From: Nocardia huaxiensis
GTDB lineage: Bacteria; Actinomycetota; Actinomycetes; Mycobacteriales; Mycobacteriaceae
Length of the DNA stretch: 64,000 nt
NCBI RefSeq assembly: GCF_013744875.1
Contig: NZ_CP059399.1
Location: forward strand, 1,798,001-1,862,000
Direction: 5' to 3'
In this document: piece by piece, positions 7,565 through 16,230 of the stretch
Layout: each line of letters opens with the position of its first letter
How positions within the stretch are numbered: position 1 is the first letter of the stretch
Notes under the pieces: model-generated
Seen by the model: the letters and a program-made list of their open reading frames with translations, nothing else
Told to the model about the DNA's origin: nothing
Database searches by the model: none
Made by a program: the position numbers and the translations under genes

Positions 7565-8224
7565 ATGGCTGAGATTTCCCGGCGTGACGTCGCGGCGATG
7601 ATCGATCACACCCTGCTGGCGCCCGAAGCGACCGCTTCGGATGTCGACGCGCTGATCGACGAGGCACGCGAGCTAGGCGTGTTCGCGATATGCGTCTCGC
7701 CGTCCATGCTTCCGGTTCGAGCGACCGGTCTGGTGGTCGCCACGGTCGCGGGTTTCCCCTCCGGCAAACATCATTCGCTGGTGAAGGGGGCGGAGGCGCG
7801 GCTGGCCGTGGATCAGGGTGCGGCAGAGGTGGATATGGTCATCGATGTGGGGGCCGCGCGCGCCGGGGACTACAACGCGGTGCTGAGCGACATAGTCACC
7901 GTGCGGGAGGCGATCGGGGATCGCGGATTGCTGAAGGTGATCATCGAATCGGCGGCGCTGAGCGATGAGCAGATCGTGGCGGTGTGCCAGGTCGCGGAGA
8001 AAGCCGGAGCCGATTTCGTGAAGACCTCCACGGGATTTCACCCCGCGGGAGGTGCGAGCGCGCACGCGGTGCGGTTGATGGCCGAGACCGTCGGCGGCCG
8101 GCTGGGCGTGAAGGCCAGCGGTGGCATCCGCGATGCCGAGGCCGCGCGGGCGATGATCGAGGCGGGCGCCACTCGCCTGGGTCTGTCGCGCTCTCGCGAA
8201 GTGCTGCAAGGCTTTCCGCTCTGA
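7565..8224 (+). CDS. deoC: Deoxyribose-phosphate aldolase
   Basis: A 219-residue class I aldolase. It cleaves 2-deoxyribose-5-phosphate to glyceraldehyde-3-phosphate and acetaldehyde in deoxynucleoside catabolism. [12 protein letters not shown] opens the TIM barrel; the Schiff-base lysine lies in [15 protein letters not shown] and a second active-site lysine in VKASGGIRD. The ATG at 7565 fits the family N terminus. CAAACT a few bases upstream and the lack of a ribosome site suggest a leaderless message. In-frame GTG 7559 and ATG 7547 are alternatives. Confidence 0.93.
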   Translation: MAEISRRDVAAMIDHTLLAPEATASDVDALIDEARELGVFAICVSPSMLPVRATGLVVATVAGFPSGKHHSLVKGAEARLAVDQGAAEVDMVIDVGAARAGDYNAVLSDIVTVREAIGDRGLLKVIIESAALSDEQIVAVCQVAEKAGADFVKTSTGFHPAGGASAHAVRLMAETVGGRLGVKASGGIRDAEAARAMIEAGATRLGLSRSREVLQGFPL

Positions 8225-8237
8225 GGGAGAACCCCAT

Positions 8238-8270
8238 CGTCATCCCGGCCAAAAGCATGCCGGGATGACG
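8238..8270. repeat. REP-like palindrome, copy 1 (possible terminator)
   Basis: CGTCATCCCGGC / GCCGGGATGACG form a perfect 12-bp stem with a 9-base loop between the convergent deoC and DUF2993 genes. Its reverse complement matches the element at 56851 (CGTCATCCCGGC plus a T-rich loop plus GCCGGGAT). This marks a dispersed repeat family. It can serve both strands as a terminator. Confidence 0.65.
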
Positions 8271-8274
8271 GAGC

Positions 8275-9408
8275 TCAGCAGCGGAAGTCCGTGTTGGACT
8301 GCGAACCGTCCGGTGCTTCGAGGGTGGACGGGCCGCCCTTCAGCGTCACGCGCAGGCCGTCGTTGGTGACCTCGACCTTGGTGGGCTTCAATCCCATCGG
8401 GTAGCTCTGCAGGCTCTCGGTCATGAGGTCGACGATGCCCGAGACCAGGTCGGTGGGCAGGCCGATGCCGAGCAGGGAGGCCGACTTGGTCTCCACGTCG
8501 ACCTTGTCGCCGACGACCTGGGGGACCACCTGCAGCTGGGCGATGCCCATCAGGACACCGAAGTTCAGCGTGCCGGCCGCCGGGTCGGAGGTGGAGCTGG
8601 AGACCAGCCCGCCCAGGGTCTGCACGATGCCCTCGTTGCTCCAGGTGACCTCGGCTTCGGAGCTGCCGATGGTGCCGCCCTGCTTGCCGCCGTCCTTCAC
8701 TTCGATGTCGTTGAAGGTGGCGTGCACGACCATGCCGACGGCGGGGCCGAACTTGGTGTCGTCGCTGTCGATGGTCACCTTGCCGACCTTGTTGTCGATC
8801 ATGGTGAGCAGCATGGGTTTCGCGCCGAAGGAGACGTCGATCTTGGAGCCCATCTGCTTCTCGAAGCTGCTCGCGATGCAGTTCTGCACCTTGTTGCGGG
8901 CGTACGCCTCGCCGCCGGCCAGGCCGCCCACGATCACCAGCGCCGCCACGATGGCAACGATCAACGCGGTCCGGCGCTTTCGCGGCGCCCGCGGTGAACC
9001 TCCCTCTCCGTCAACGGAACTGCCCGGCGGCGGACCGGCGGGCGGCTGGCCCGCACCCGAAACCGATTGCGCCCCGGCGGCATACGCGGCGGCTTCACCG
9101 GCATCGAGGACCTCGGTGCGCCGCGGCGTGTTCGGCGGCGTCGCCCCGAGGACTTCGGTGGCCTGCGGGTCGGTCCCGCCCTGTGGCGTGCCGAGGACTT
9201 CGGTGGGGTGCGACGCGTCCGGCTTGCCTAGCACCGCGGTGGGTTGTTCGCCGGTCTCCTGCCACCATTCGTTCACGTTCGCGGCGTTCTGACCTGCGTC
9301 TTTACCGCTGCCGATGACTTCGGTGGCCGGATCGGGCGGCGAGGGCGAGTGCGCACCCGGGTCCTGGGCACGGTTGGTCGCGTCGTCCGGGGTGGGCTTC
9401 GAGCTCAT
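8275..9408 (-). CDS. DUF2993 membrane-anchored protein (Rv0479c position)
   Basis: A 377-residue protein. Residues 1-145 are disordered and carry five T-x-V-[LI]-G/D motifs (Thr29, Thr57, Thr69, Thr84, Thr98, mostly TEVLG). One transmembrane helix follows at about 148-167 (TALIVAIVAALVIVGGLAGG), then an extracytoplasmic DUF2993 domain at about 170-377. DUF2993 includes LmeA, a periplasmic lipid-binding protein needed for lipomannan elongation in mycobacteria; a lipid-related role here is inference. The repeated cytoplasmic threonines resemble kinase or FHA-docking sites. The ATG at 9408 is used. The gene converges on deoC, as in M. tuberculosis. Confidence 0.8.
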   Translation of the reverse strand: MSSKPTPDDATNRAQDPGAHSPSPPDPATEVIGSGKDAGQNAANVNEWWQETGEQPTAVLGKPDASHPTEVLGTPQGGTDPQATEVLGATPPNTPRRTEVLDAGEAAAYAAGAQSVSGAGQPPAGPPPGSSVDGEGGSPRAPRKRRTALIVAIVAALVIVGGLAGGEAYARNKVQNCIASSFEKQMGSKIDVSFGAKPMLLTMIDNKVGKVTIDSDDTKFGPAVGMVVHATFNDIEVKDGGKQGGTIGSSEAEVTWSNEGIVQTLGGLVSSSTSDPAAGTLNFGVLMGIAQLQVVPQVVGDKVDVETKSASLLGIGLPTDLVSGIVDLMTESLQSYPMGLKPTKVEVTNDGLRVTLKGGPSTLEAPDGSQSNTDFRC

Positions 9409-9521
9409 GCGGCCGATTCTTCCCGAGGTTTCTGAGTGAGCTCTGTGCTTCCGATGAGGTGTCGCAGTACTCGCCGCGGAATGTGACGTAACCCACAGCG
9501 TGTCGGCGTAGCCTGAGTGCC

Positions 9522-10124
9522 ATGGCTGGGAAGTCCGCGGCGGAGCCCGATCCGGAACGGGCTTGGCAGGCGTTGCAGGAGTTGGCCGGTCGGCACGCCG
9601 GGTATTTCACGACCCGGATGGTGCTGCGCACCGGATGTGAGGGCCGGATCCGGGACGGGTTGCGGGACGGGACCGTACTGCGGGCGGGTGTGGGGCTGCT
9701 GCGCCTGGGTGACTGGCCGGACGGACCACTCGATGAATACGCCATGTGGTCGGCGTGGTTCGACGGCGCGGCGGCGGTGTCCCATCACAGTGCGGCCGAA
9801 TTACACGGCTTGGGGCGACTACGCCCGCGATTCGTGCACATGTCGGCCCGGGTGGGCCGGTTTCCGCTCTCGCCCCGGCTGGTGGTGCTGCGGCGCGCCT
9901 TCGCCCGGGTGGATGTGGAGTCGGCGGGCACGTTCCTGGTGACCACGCCGCTGCGCACGGTGCTGGACCTGGCCGAGGCCGGGATCAGTCAGACCGCGCT
10001 GGACGAGGTGGTGGCCGACGCGGTGGCCATCCACCGCTGCGCGCGTTCCGAAATCCGTTCCGCGAGTGCGTCTTTGCCGCCGCCTACGGCCGCCCGACTG
10101 CATCGCGCCCTGACCCGCGTCTGA
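9522..10124 (+). CDS. AbiEi-like antitoxin-domain protein, apparently orphan
   Basis: A 200-residue protein resembling the type IV antitoxin AbiEi family. An N-terminal winged-helix-like part (GYFTTRMVLRTGCEGRIRDG, then GTVLRAGVGLLRLG) precedes a middle domain with AAVSHHSAAELHGLG and VTTPLRTVLDLAEAGI. In AbiE systems AbiEi is a DNA-binding antitoxin that represses the operon and opposes the nucleotidyltransferase toxin AbiEii. The downstream gene shows no nucleotidyltransferase motif, so no partner is visible. Many actinobacteria carry such solitary proteins. The ATG at 9522 lies 11 bases after TAGCCT, suggesting a leaderless message. Confidence 0.65.
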   Translation: MAGKSAAEPDPERAWQALQELAGRHAGYFTTRMVLRTGCEGRIRDGLRDGTVLRAGVGLLRLGDWPDGPLDEYAMWSAWFDGAAAVSHHSAAELHGLGRLRPRFVHMSARVGRFPLSPRLVVLRRAFARVDVESAGTFLVTTPLRTVLDLAEAGISQTALDEVVADAVAIHRCARSEIRSASASLPPPTAARLHRALTRV

Positions 10125-10241
10125 ACCGGGCGCGGGCGCGCGGCTCTGACCCAGCTGCGCTGGTCGTCTCGTATGCGCCGTCCATCCGGGTTGATCTGCG
10201 GCTGATCTCGGCGGTTTTCGAGTTTTGCCGGGCGGGTATTC

Positions 10242-11762
10242 ATGGCATTGTCACTAACCATGGGGACGGTCGGTTTTGGCATGTGGGATCTGGCTTTTCC
10301 GCCCGGCCCGCCCGACCGCATCGCGGATATGGTCACGGCGGCCGTAGTCGCCGATGCCGTACGCCCGTACGACGCGGATCTGGCGCAGTCGGTCGAGACC
10401 AGCCGCGACTGGCGGCGCACCTATCACCGGGCCTTCCGCGGCATGACCGCCCTGGCGGTGAGCTCGCCGACCATCTCCACCGGCATCGCGACGCAGGGCC
10501 TGCACTCGGTGCGCACCATGCTGCGATTCGCCACCCTGCGCACCGTCACCACCCTCGACGAGGTCGACGTGGACGCGGCCGCCGCGGGCGCCGAACTCGA
10601 CACCGAGAAGATCGACGGCGCCGGTACACCGGTGCGCCGCTTGGAGATTCCCTTCCATGGCCGCGTCCTGGCCGAGGACGAACTGCGCCGCCAACTCGAC
10701 GACTGGCGGCAGTGCGGCATCCTCGAACCCGGTTTCGTCACGGCCGTGCACAGCGTCGTCGACAATCCGGAATGGTTGCGGCTCCCCGGTTTTCGCATGA
10801 CCGTTCTCGGCGCGACCGCTGATCTGGGTCCGCTGCAACCCCTGCTGTCCTGGGGCGCGGAAGTGCTCGCCGTGGACCGGCCGGGCCGCAAGCGCTGGAT
10901 CAGGCTGCGGGAGGTGGCCCGAGCGGGCGCGGGCACGCTGCGCTTCCCGGTCACGTCCTCCGGTCCGGGCGTGGACATCGTGAAAGCCTTTCCGGCGCTG
11001 ACCCACTGGATCGTCGCGCACACCGACGCGCGCCCGGTGCTCGGCATGTACGCGACCGCGCCCGGCGCGGCGGGCGTGCGCCTCGCTGCCGCCACCGACG
11101 TGCTGGCGGATCATCTGCTGCGCCGCGACCCGGCGGCCGCCCTGGCCTGCCTGGGCGCTTCGACCGATTGCTACGGCGTCCCCGCCGCGGTGGTCGCCGC
11201 CGCCCGGGAACGCCTGTCGCCGAACGGATTCCGAGGAGCCACCCGGAACCTCCTGCACCGCCTCGCCCCCAGGTCGCTGTACAGCCCGAACTACACCGAT
11301 CCGGTCGTGGACGCCGCGGGCGAATCCTGGGGCCTGTTCGACAATCTCCCGTTCCTGTCCGGCCCGGATTACGCACTGGCGCAACGCCTGCCCCGCTGGC
11401 GCGCGGTGCTCGCCCAGGCCGCCGCCCACCCGGTCTCCTACACGGTCATCCCGCCGACCTGGACCGACCTGCGACACGAAACCCCCTGGCGCCCAGCGGC
11501 CTACCGCGCCGCCACGCATTTCGGCATCGAAGTCTTCGAACCCGAGGTGATCCGCCTGCTCCTCGCGGCCAAACTGGTCGGGGACCTGTTCGCGCCGCCC
11601 GCCCCCACCCCCAACCCCGAATCACTCTTCGCCGACGGCGCGGCCCACGGCGGCCTGTGGCGTCAGCCCTTCGCCCCGCGTTCCCTGGTGGCCCCCGCCA
11701 CCCTCACCGGCTATGTCGACGGCATCCGAGATTTCGGCGAACGGCACCTGCGCTCGCACTGA
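10242..11762 (+). CDS. Protein of unknown family with a Rossmann-like core
   Basis: A 506-residue protein that I cannot assign. Residues about 185-215 (TVLGATADLGPLQPLL, then AEVLAVDRPGR) look like a nucleotide-binding beta-alpha-beta unit: Gly-rich turn, helix, and a strand ending in Asp. The rest is mixed alpha/beta with no catalytic signature I recognise. No signal peptide or clear transmembrane helix is seen. The N-terminal FGMWDLAFPPGPPDRIADMV looks soluble. The start may be ATG 10242 or 10260. It is 117 bp after the AbiEi-like gene and could share its transcript, but it lacks the features of an AbiEii toxin. Confidence 0.7.
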   Translation: MALSLTMGTVGFGMWDLAFPPGPPDRIADMVTAAVVADAVRPYDADLAQSVETSRDWRRTYHRAFRGMTALAVSSPTISTGIATQGLHSVRTMLRFATLRTVTTLDEVDVDAAAAGAELDTEKIDGAGTPVRRLEIPFHGRVLAEDELRRQLDDWRQCGILEPGFVTAVHSVVDNPEWLRLPGFRMTVLGATADLGPLQPLLSWGAEVLAVDRPGRKRWIRLREVARAGAGTLRFPVTSSGPGVDIVKAFPALTHWIVAHTDARPVLGMYATAPGAAGVRLAAATDVLADHLLRRDPAAALACLGASTDCYGVPAAVVAAARERLSPNGFRGATRNLLHRLAPRSLYSPNYTDPVVDAAGESWGLFDNLPFLSGPDYALAQRLPRWRAVLAQAAAHPVSYTVIPPTWTDLRHETPWRPAAYRAATHFGIEVFEPEVIRLLLAAKLVGDLFAPPAPTPNPESLFADGAAHGGLWRQPFAPRSLVAPATLTGYVDGIRDFGERHLRSH

Positions 11763-11768
11763 GCCGGT

Positions 11769-12542
11769 TCAGTCCAGCGGCGCGACGGCCGACCAGGGGA
11801 CGGTGAGGATGTTGTCGCGGAGGCGGCGGCGGTAGTGGCGGAGGGGGAAACCCTGCTGGCGCAACAGATCTGCGGCGGCGCGCCAGCGGACGCGGGGGCC
11901 GTAGGGGGCCAGGGGTGCGGCGTGGGACCAGGCGCGGTCGGCGGCGGTGAGCAGGGTGTGGATGGGTTCGCCGGGGATGTTGCGGTGGATCAGGGCTTTG
12001 GGTAGTCGTTCGGCGATGTCGGAGGGGCGGTCGACGGTGAAGGGATCCCAGGCGAGGGTCAGGGAGAGGGGGCCGGTGGAATCCAGGATGACGTAGGCGA
12101 CGCGGCGGCCGAGTTCGTCGCAGGTGCCGTCGACGAGGAGGCCGTGGGGTTGCAGGCCGGAGGTGATGGTCGACCAGGCTTCGGGGACAGCGGATTCCGG
12201 GTACTGGCGCAGCACGTTGAAGGCGCGCACCAGGACCGGGCGCAGGCCCGCGAGTTCGAAACCGCCGCGGGCGAATTCGACGCCGTCGCGGCCGGGGACC
12301 ACGCGGGCGGGGTCGATTTCGAGGCCGACCACGCGGACGTCGGGGCGGACGGTGCGCAGGCGGCCGGCGAATTCGAGGGTGGTGACGGGGCTGGCGCCGT
12401 AGCCGAGATCCACCACGAGCGGGTCGGGGGTGGCGCGCAGGCGGGTGATCACGTCGTCGTCGTGGACGAGGCGGCGGTCGCTGCGGCGCAGGCGGTTGAT
12501 GCCGGTGGTGCCGCGGGTGATGGTGCCGATGGGCGGCACCAC
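11769..12542 (-). CDS. Class I SAM-dependent methyltransferase
   Basis: A 257-residue protein with methyltransferase motif I (VVDLGYGASPVTTLEFAGRL) near residue 45 and an acidic residue ending strand beta2 (VVGLEIDPARV). Later helices and strands (LLVDGTCDELGRRVAYVIL) complete a Rossmann fold. The substrate is unknown. The start is uncertain: GTG 12542 or 12539 places the gene 14 bp after the DUF2505 stop. Longer in-frame extensions would overlap that gene and translate as Arg/Pro-rich nonsense. It ends 6 bp from the convergent unknown gene. It probably forms an operon with the DUF2505 pair. Confidence 0.7.
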   Translation of the reverse strand: MVPPIGTITRGTTGINRLRRSDRRLVHDDDVITRLRATPDPLVVDLGYGASPVTTLEFAGRLRTVRPDVRVVGLEIDPARVVPGRDGVEFARGGFELAGLRPVLVRAFNVLRQYPESAVPEAWSTITSGLQPHGLLVDGTCDELGRRVAYVILDSTGPLSLTLAWDPFTVDRPSDIAERLPKALIHRNIPGEPIHTLLTAADRAWSHAAPLAPYGPRVRWRAAADLLRQQGFPLRHYRRRLRDNILTVPWSAVAPLD

Positions 12543-12556
12543 CGTGCCGCGTCGGG

Positions 12557-13072
12557 TCAGCCGACGGGGTTCTGCTGGTCCAGCCAAGTTTTCGTCACCT
12601 CGGCCTCGGCCCGGAACAGGTCGATGAGGTTCACCAGCATGACCTGTTCGAGCTTGCGCCCGAAGAAGGGGATGCGCACCTCGGCCTGCGAGGAGGTGCG
12701 CAGGGTGCATCCGGTCTCGGTGGGGAACAGGCGCATGGTGCCGCCGAGAGTGCCTGGGCCGCCGGGGATTTCGGCGGTGTACTCGCCGGTGACCTCGGGG
12801 CCGAAGGGGCTGTAGACCTCGCGGCGGGTGATCACCATGTCCTTGTGCATGACGGCCTGCGCCATCTCGGGCAGGGTGTCGCGCGGGAGCACGTGCCGCA
12901 GCACCACCCGGATGCCGGAGTCGCCGGCGTCCAGGCTGAGGATGTCGTTGGGTGAGTACTTCCGCATCTCCTCGATCCGCGCGTCCCAGTGGTCGCGGTT
13001 CATGAGGGCCGCGTACACCTCTTTGGTGGTGTGCAGCGGATAGCGCGCGGAGTAGTCCAGTCGACGAGGCAC
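12557..13072 (-). CDS. DUF2505 protein, copy 1
   Basis: A 171-residue member of DUF2505, which has an SRPBCC-like helix-grip fold. The N-terminal LDYSARYPLHTTKEVYAALM matches the START-like 'HSTHSMAAVRAAF' region of its neighbour. The C-terminal RIPFFGRKLEQVMLVNLIDL and EVTKTWLDQQ match KIPLFGKKIEAAIQQHLTEL and EFTDNWLSSH in copy 2. Such folds bind lipids or other hydrophobic ligands; function is unknown. It is 31 bp downstream of the paralogue in a minus-strand operon. Confidence 0.8.
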   Translation of the reverse strand: MPRRLDYSARYPLHTTKEVYAALMNRDHWDARIEEMRKYSPNDILSLDAGDSGIRVVLRHVLPRDTLPEMAQAVMHKDMVITRREVYSPFGPEVTGEYTAEIPGGPGTLGGTMRLFPTETGCTLRTSSQAEVRIPFFGRKLEQVMLVNLIDLFRAEAEVTKTWLDQQNPVG

Positions 13073-13103
13073 GATCGCTCAGGTTACTGCGGGATTGCTC
13101 CCG

Positions 13104-13589
13104 TCAGTGCGAACTCAGCCAATTGTCGGTGAACTCGGCTTCGCGCTCGAGCAGTTCGGTGAGGTGCTGCTGGATGGCGGCCTCGATCTTCTTGCCGAAC
13201 AGCGGGATCTTCACGTCGATGGAGGCGTCGACGACGAAGGTGGAGCCGTTGCCGGTGTCGGTGACCGTGAGGGTGCCGTTGACGTTCGCGGGCGCGCCGT
13301 CCACGTGGGCTTCCACGGTGCCGCCCTGGCCGTGCCAGGTCTCGGTGCGTGGAATGACCAGGCCCTCGGGCTTGATCGCGGTGATCTGCGCGGGCAGCTC
13401 GGAGGCCGGGATGGTCTGGGTCATGTCGACGCGCACATTGTCACCGTCGATGCTGATCGCGTCGATGCGGGCATTGGGGCCGCCGACCGCCTCGATGCGG
13501 TCCTTCCAGTACTGCTCGTTGGCGAAGGCCGCGCGCACGGCGGCCATGGAGTGAGTCGAGTGCGCAGTGAAGGCCAGAGGTGTCGCCAT
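13104..13589 (-). CDS. DUF2505 protein, copy 2 (Rv0481c-like)
   Basis: A 161-residue DUF2505 protein with a predicted helix-grip fold (TIDAIS strands, C-terminal helix KIEAAIQQHLTELLEREAEF). It occupies the position of Rv0481c beside murB. No signal peptide is visible. It is divergent from murB, and its ATG at 13589 is only about 20 bp from the murB start, so the two promoters must overlap. The tandem copy at 12557 arose by duplication and diverged substantially. Confidence 0.82.
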   Translation of the reverse strand: MATPLAFTAHSTHSMAAVRAAFANEQYWKDRIEAVGGPNARIDAISIDGDNVRVDMTQTIPASELPAQITAIKPEGLVIPRTETWHGQGGTVEAHVDGAPANVNGTLTVTDTGNGSTFVVDASIDVKIPLFGKKIEAAIQQHLTELLEREAEFTDNWLSSH

Positions 13590-13609
13590 GGTCCGACACG
13601 CTACCGTCT

Positions 13610-14725
13610 GTGCCTGTGCGTACTTCTCGGGTGGTGGCGTTCGAACACGTGCGGGACCTGCTGGCAGGGACCGGGGCTCGGCTGCGGGACGCGGTGCCGC
13701 TGGCCGGGCTGACGACCCTGCGGGTGGGCGGCCCGGCCATCGTGGCCGAATGCACGACCACGGAGTCGCTGGTGGCGACCGTGCGGGCGCTGGACGCGGC
13801 CGGGATTCCGGTGCTGCTGGTGGCGGGCGGATCCAATCTGCTCATCGCCGACGAGGGTTTCCCGGGCGTGGTGGTGCGCATTGCCACGCGGGACGTGGAG
13901 ATCTGGGAGGGCCGGGTCGTCGCCGAGGCCGGCGCCGACTGGGATGCGGTGGTGGCCGCGACGGTGGCCGAGGGTTTCGGCGGGCTCGAATGCCTTTCCG
14001 GCATCCCGGGTTCCGCGGGGGCGACGCCGGTCCAGAATGTCGGCGCGTACGGCGTCGAGGTGGCCCAGTTGCTGCGTCAGGTGCGGCTGCTGGATCGCAA
14101 GACCGGGGAGATCCGCTGGGTGCCGCCCGGTGAACTGGGTTTCGGCTACCGCACCTCGGTGCTCAAGCATTCGGCTGACGCGGTCGTGCTGGCCGTCGAA
14201 TTCGCCCTGCGCACGGACGGTTCCAGTGAACCGCTGCGCTACCGGGAACTGGCCGCCGCGCTCGGCGCCGAGGAGGGGGAATCCCGTCCCGCCGCCGAGG
14301 TGCGCAAGGAAGTCCTGCGGTTGCGCGCCGGCAAGGGCATGGTCCTCGATCCGGCCGATCACGACACCTGGAGTGCGGGCTCGTTTTTCACCAATCCGGT
14401 CGTTTCGGACAGTCAGGTGGCGGCGGTGCGGGAGGCGATCGCCACACATGTCGGCGCGGATGTGAACGTGCCCACCTGGCCCGTCGAGGGCGGCGTGAAG
14501 TTCTCCGCGGGCTGGCTCATCGAGCGCGCCGGCTTCGGCAAGGGCTTCCCCGGCGAGGACGCGGCGGCCCGGCTGTCCACCAAACACACACTGGCACTGA
14601 CCAATCGGGGCAATGCCGGGGCCGCGGATCTGGTCGGCCTGGCCCGCACCGTGCGCGCCGGAGTGGCCGAGCGGTTCGGCATCCACCTCGAACCCGAACC
14701 GGTGACCGTGGGCGTGTCGCTCTAG
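13610..14725 (+). CDS. murB: UDP-N-acetylenolpyruvoylglucosamine reductase
   Basis: A MurB of about 371 residues. It reduces enolpyruvyl-UDP-GlcNAc to UDP-MurNAc with NADPH and FAD, the second committed step of peptidoglycan synthesis. Visible are the FAD-domain motifs VPLAGLTTLRVGG and LLVAGGSNLLIADEGF, then GLECLSGIPGSAGATPVQNV and FGYRTSVLKH. The catalytic Ser is in WSAGSFFTNPVV, and a closing block KHTLALTNRG follows. The start is uncertain among GTG codons at 13610, 13616 and 13631. It is divergent from the DUF2505 gene and 64 bp before the L,D-transpeptidase gene, as in mycobacteria. Confidence 0.94.
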   Translation: MPVRTSRVVAFEHVRDLLAGTGARLRDAVPLAGLTTLRVGGPAIVAECTTTESLVATVRALDAAGIPVLLVAGGSNLLIADEGFPGVVVRIATRDVEIWEGRVVAEAGADWDAVVAATVAEGFGGLECLSGIPGSAGATPVQNVGAYGVEVAQLLRQVRLLDRKTGEIRWVPPGELGFGYRTSVLKHSADAVVLAVEFALRTDGSSEPLRYRELAAALGAEEGESRPAAEVRKEVLRLRAGKGMVLDPADHDTWSAGSFFTNPVVSDSQVAAVREAIATHVGADVNVPTWPVEGGVKFSAGWLIERAGFGKGFPGEDAAARLSTKHTLALTNRGNAGAADLVGLARTVRAGVAERFGIHLEPEPVTVGVSL

Positions 14726-14789
14726 AACGTGGCCGGGGCCACTTCCGCGCCGACCTGGGCACTCCGTTCGCGGTAGTAGGGTCGAGGAA

Positions 14790-16025
14790 GTGAGCAATCG
14801 AGGAATGTCCCGGCGGCTGGCCATCCGTACCGCGCTGGTGGGGACGGTCGCCGTGGCGGCCGCATGCGGCACCGACAAGGGCGGCGCTCCCGACAAGCAG
14901 TCCGGCCCCGTCGCCGAGGTGAGCTTCGAACCCGCGGACGCGGCCGACAATGTCGACCCGACCGCCCCCGTCGCGGTGACCGTCAAGGCCGGGCGCATCG
15001 ACCAGGTGGCCCTGACCAATCCGAACGGCAAGCAGGTCAGCGGCGATTTCAATGCCGACCACAGCAAGTTCACGGTCAATGAGCCGCTCGGCTACGGCAT
15101 CACCTACAGCTGGTCCGGCACCGCCGTCGGCACCGACAACAAGCCGGTGCCGATCGAGGGCAAGTTCACCACCGTCAGCCCGAAGTCGACCAATCCGGCG
15201 ACGATCAATATCGGCGACAACCAGGAGGTCGGCATTGCCGCGCCGATCATCCTGCAGTTCAAGAGCCACATCGACGACAAGGCCGCGGTCGAGCGCGCGC
15301 TGACCGTCACCACCACGCCGAACACCGAGGGCGCATGGGCCTGGCTGCCCGACAATATGGGCGGTTCCAGAGTGCACTGGAGACCTCGGGAGTACTGGCA
15401 GCCCGGCACCACCGTCAAGGTCGGCGCCAAGCTCTACGGCGTGAACATGGGCGAGGGCTCCTACGGCGACTCCGATCTCACCGTCGATTTCACCATCGGC
15501 CGATCGCAGATCGTGCAGGCGTCCGCGCCGTCGCATCGCATCCAGGTGGTGCGCGAGGGGCAGACCGTCTTCGACTTCCCGTGCAGCTACGGAGAGGGCA
15601 ACGAGGACCGCAATGTCACCCGTTCCGGCATCCATGTGGTGACCGAGAAGTACGAGGACTTCCTGATGTCGAATCCGCCGTACTACACGAATGTGCGGGA
15701 ACGCTGGGCGGTGCGCATCTCCAACAATGGCGAGTTCATTCACGCCAATCCGGAATCGGCTGCCGCGCAGGGCAATACGAATGTCACCAACGGCTGCATC
15801 AATCTCAGCAACGCCGATGCCGCGCAGTACTTCCCGACCGCGCTCTACGGTGATCCGGTCGAGGTGACCGGCACCCGCATCCCGCTCTCGGCCGCGGACG
15901 GCGACATCTACGACTGGACCATCGACTGGCCGACCTGGCTCAGCATGTCGGCGTTGCAAGGCGAACCGAAGTCGGTCGTCTCCGCCACCCCGATCGCGCC
16001 GCAGGCGCCCGGCGGCAGTCGGTAA
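14790..16025 (+). CDS. lprQ: L,D-transpeptidase lipoprotein (LprQ/LdtMt5-like)
   Basis: A 411-residue lipoprotein. A signal peptide with Arg-Arg precedes the lipobox VAAAC (Cys near residue 26). Two Ig-like domains (about 45-250) lead to a YkuD catalytic domain (about 250-380) with FIHANPE and the nucleophile in NVTNGCINLS, where many relatives have SHGC. Such enzymes form 3-3 cross-links in peptidoglycan and are inhibited by carbapenems. Gene order murB-ldt matches Rv0482-Rv0483. GTG 14790 follows GAGGAA; ATG 14805 is an alternative. The end SVVSATPIAPQAPGG is a flexible tail. Confidence 0.9.
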   Translation: MSNRGMSRRLAIRTALVGTVAVAAACGTDKGGAPDKQSGPVAEVSFEPADAADNVDPTAPVAVTVKAGRIDQVALTNPNGKQVSGDFNADHSKFTVNEPLGYGITYSWSGTAVGTDNKPVPIEGKFTTVSPKSTNPATINIGDNQEVGIAAPIILQFKSHIDDKAAVERALTVTTTPNTEGAWAWLPDNMGGSRVHWRPREYWQPGTTVKVGAKLYGVNMGEGSYGDSDLTVDFTIGRSQIVQASAPSHRIQVVREGQTVFDFPCSYGEGNEDRNVTRSGIHVVTEKYEDFLMSNPPYYTNVRERWAVRISNNGEFIHANPESAAAQGNTNVTNGCINLSNADAAQYFPTALYGDPVEVTGTRIPLSAADGDIYDWTIDWPTWLSMSALQGEPKSVVSATPIAPQAPGGSR

Positions 16026-16034
16026 CTGATTGTC

Positions 16035-16087
16035 GCGGGCCCCAGGCCCCCGGACCCCCGGGTGAGGGCCCGCCCCCACACCCCCGG
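16035..16087 (+). repeat. GC-rich 3'-end repeat, copy 2
   Basis: It begins ten bases after the stop of the transpeptidase gene: GCGGGCCCCAGGCCCCCGG, then ACCCCCGGGTGAGGGCCCGC and a C-rich end. It matches the minus-strand sequence at 6887-6940 apart from a 2-base gap and about three mismatches, and lies in the same orientation behind its gene. Confidence 0.6.
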
Positions 16088-16230
16088 CTGGTGGCCCGGG
16101 TCCCTGATGGGTAGCCGGATTTCGGACAAATGCCCACCGGAATGATCGGGAACTCGGACTTCACCCGACCATGGACCGGTGATCGGGTTATCGTTTCCCG
16201 CGAGTGGACTAGTGGTGGAGAGGTCGGTTG

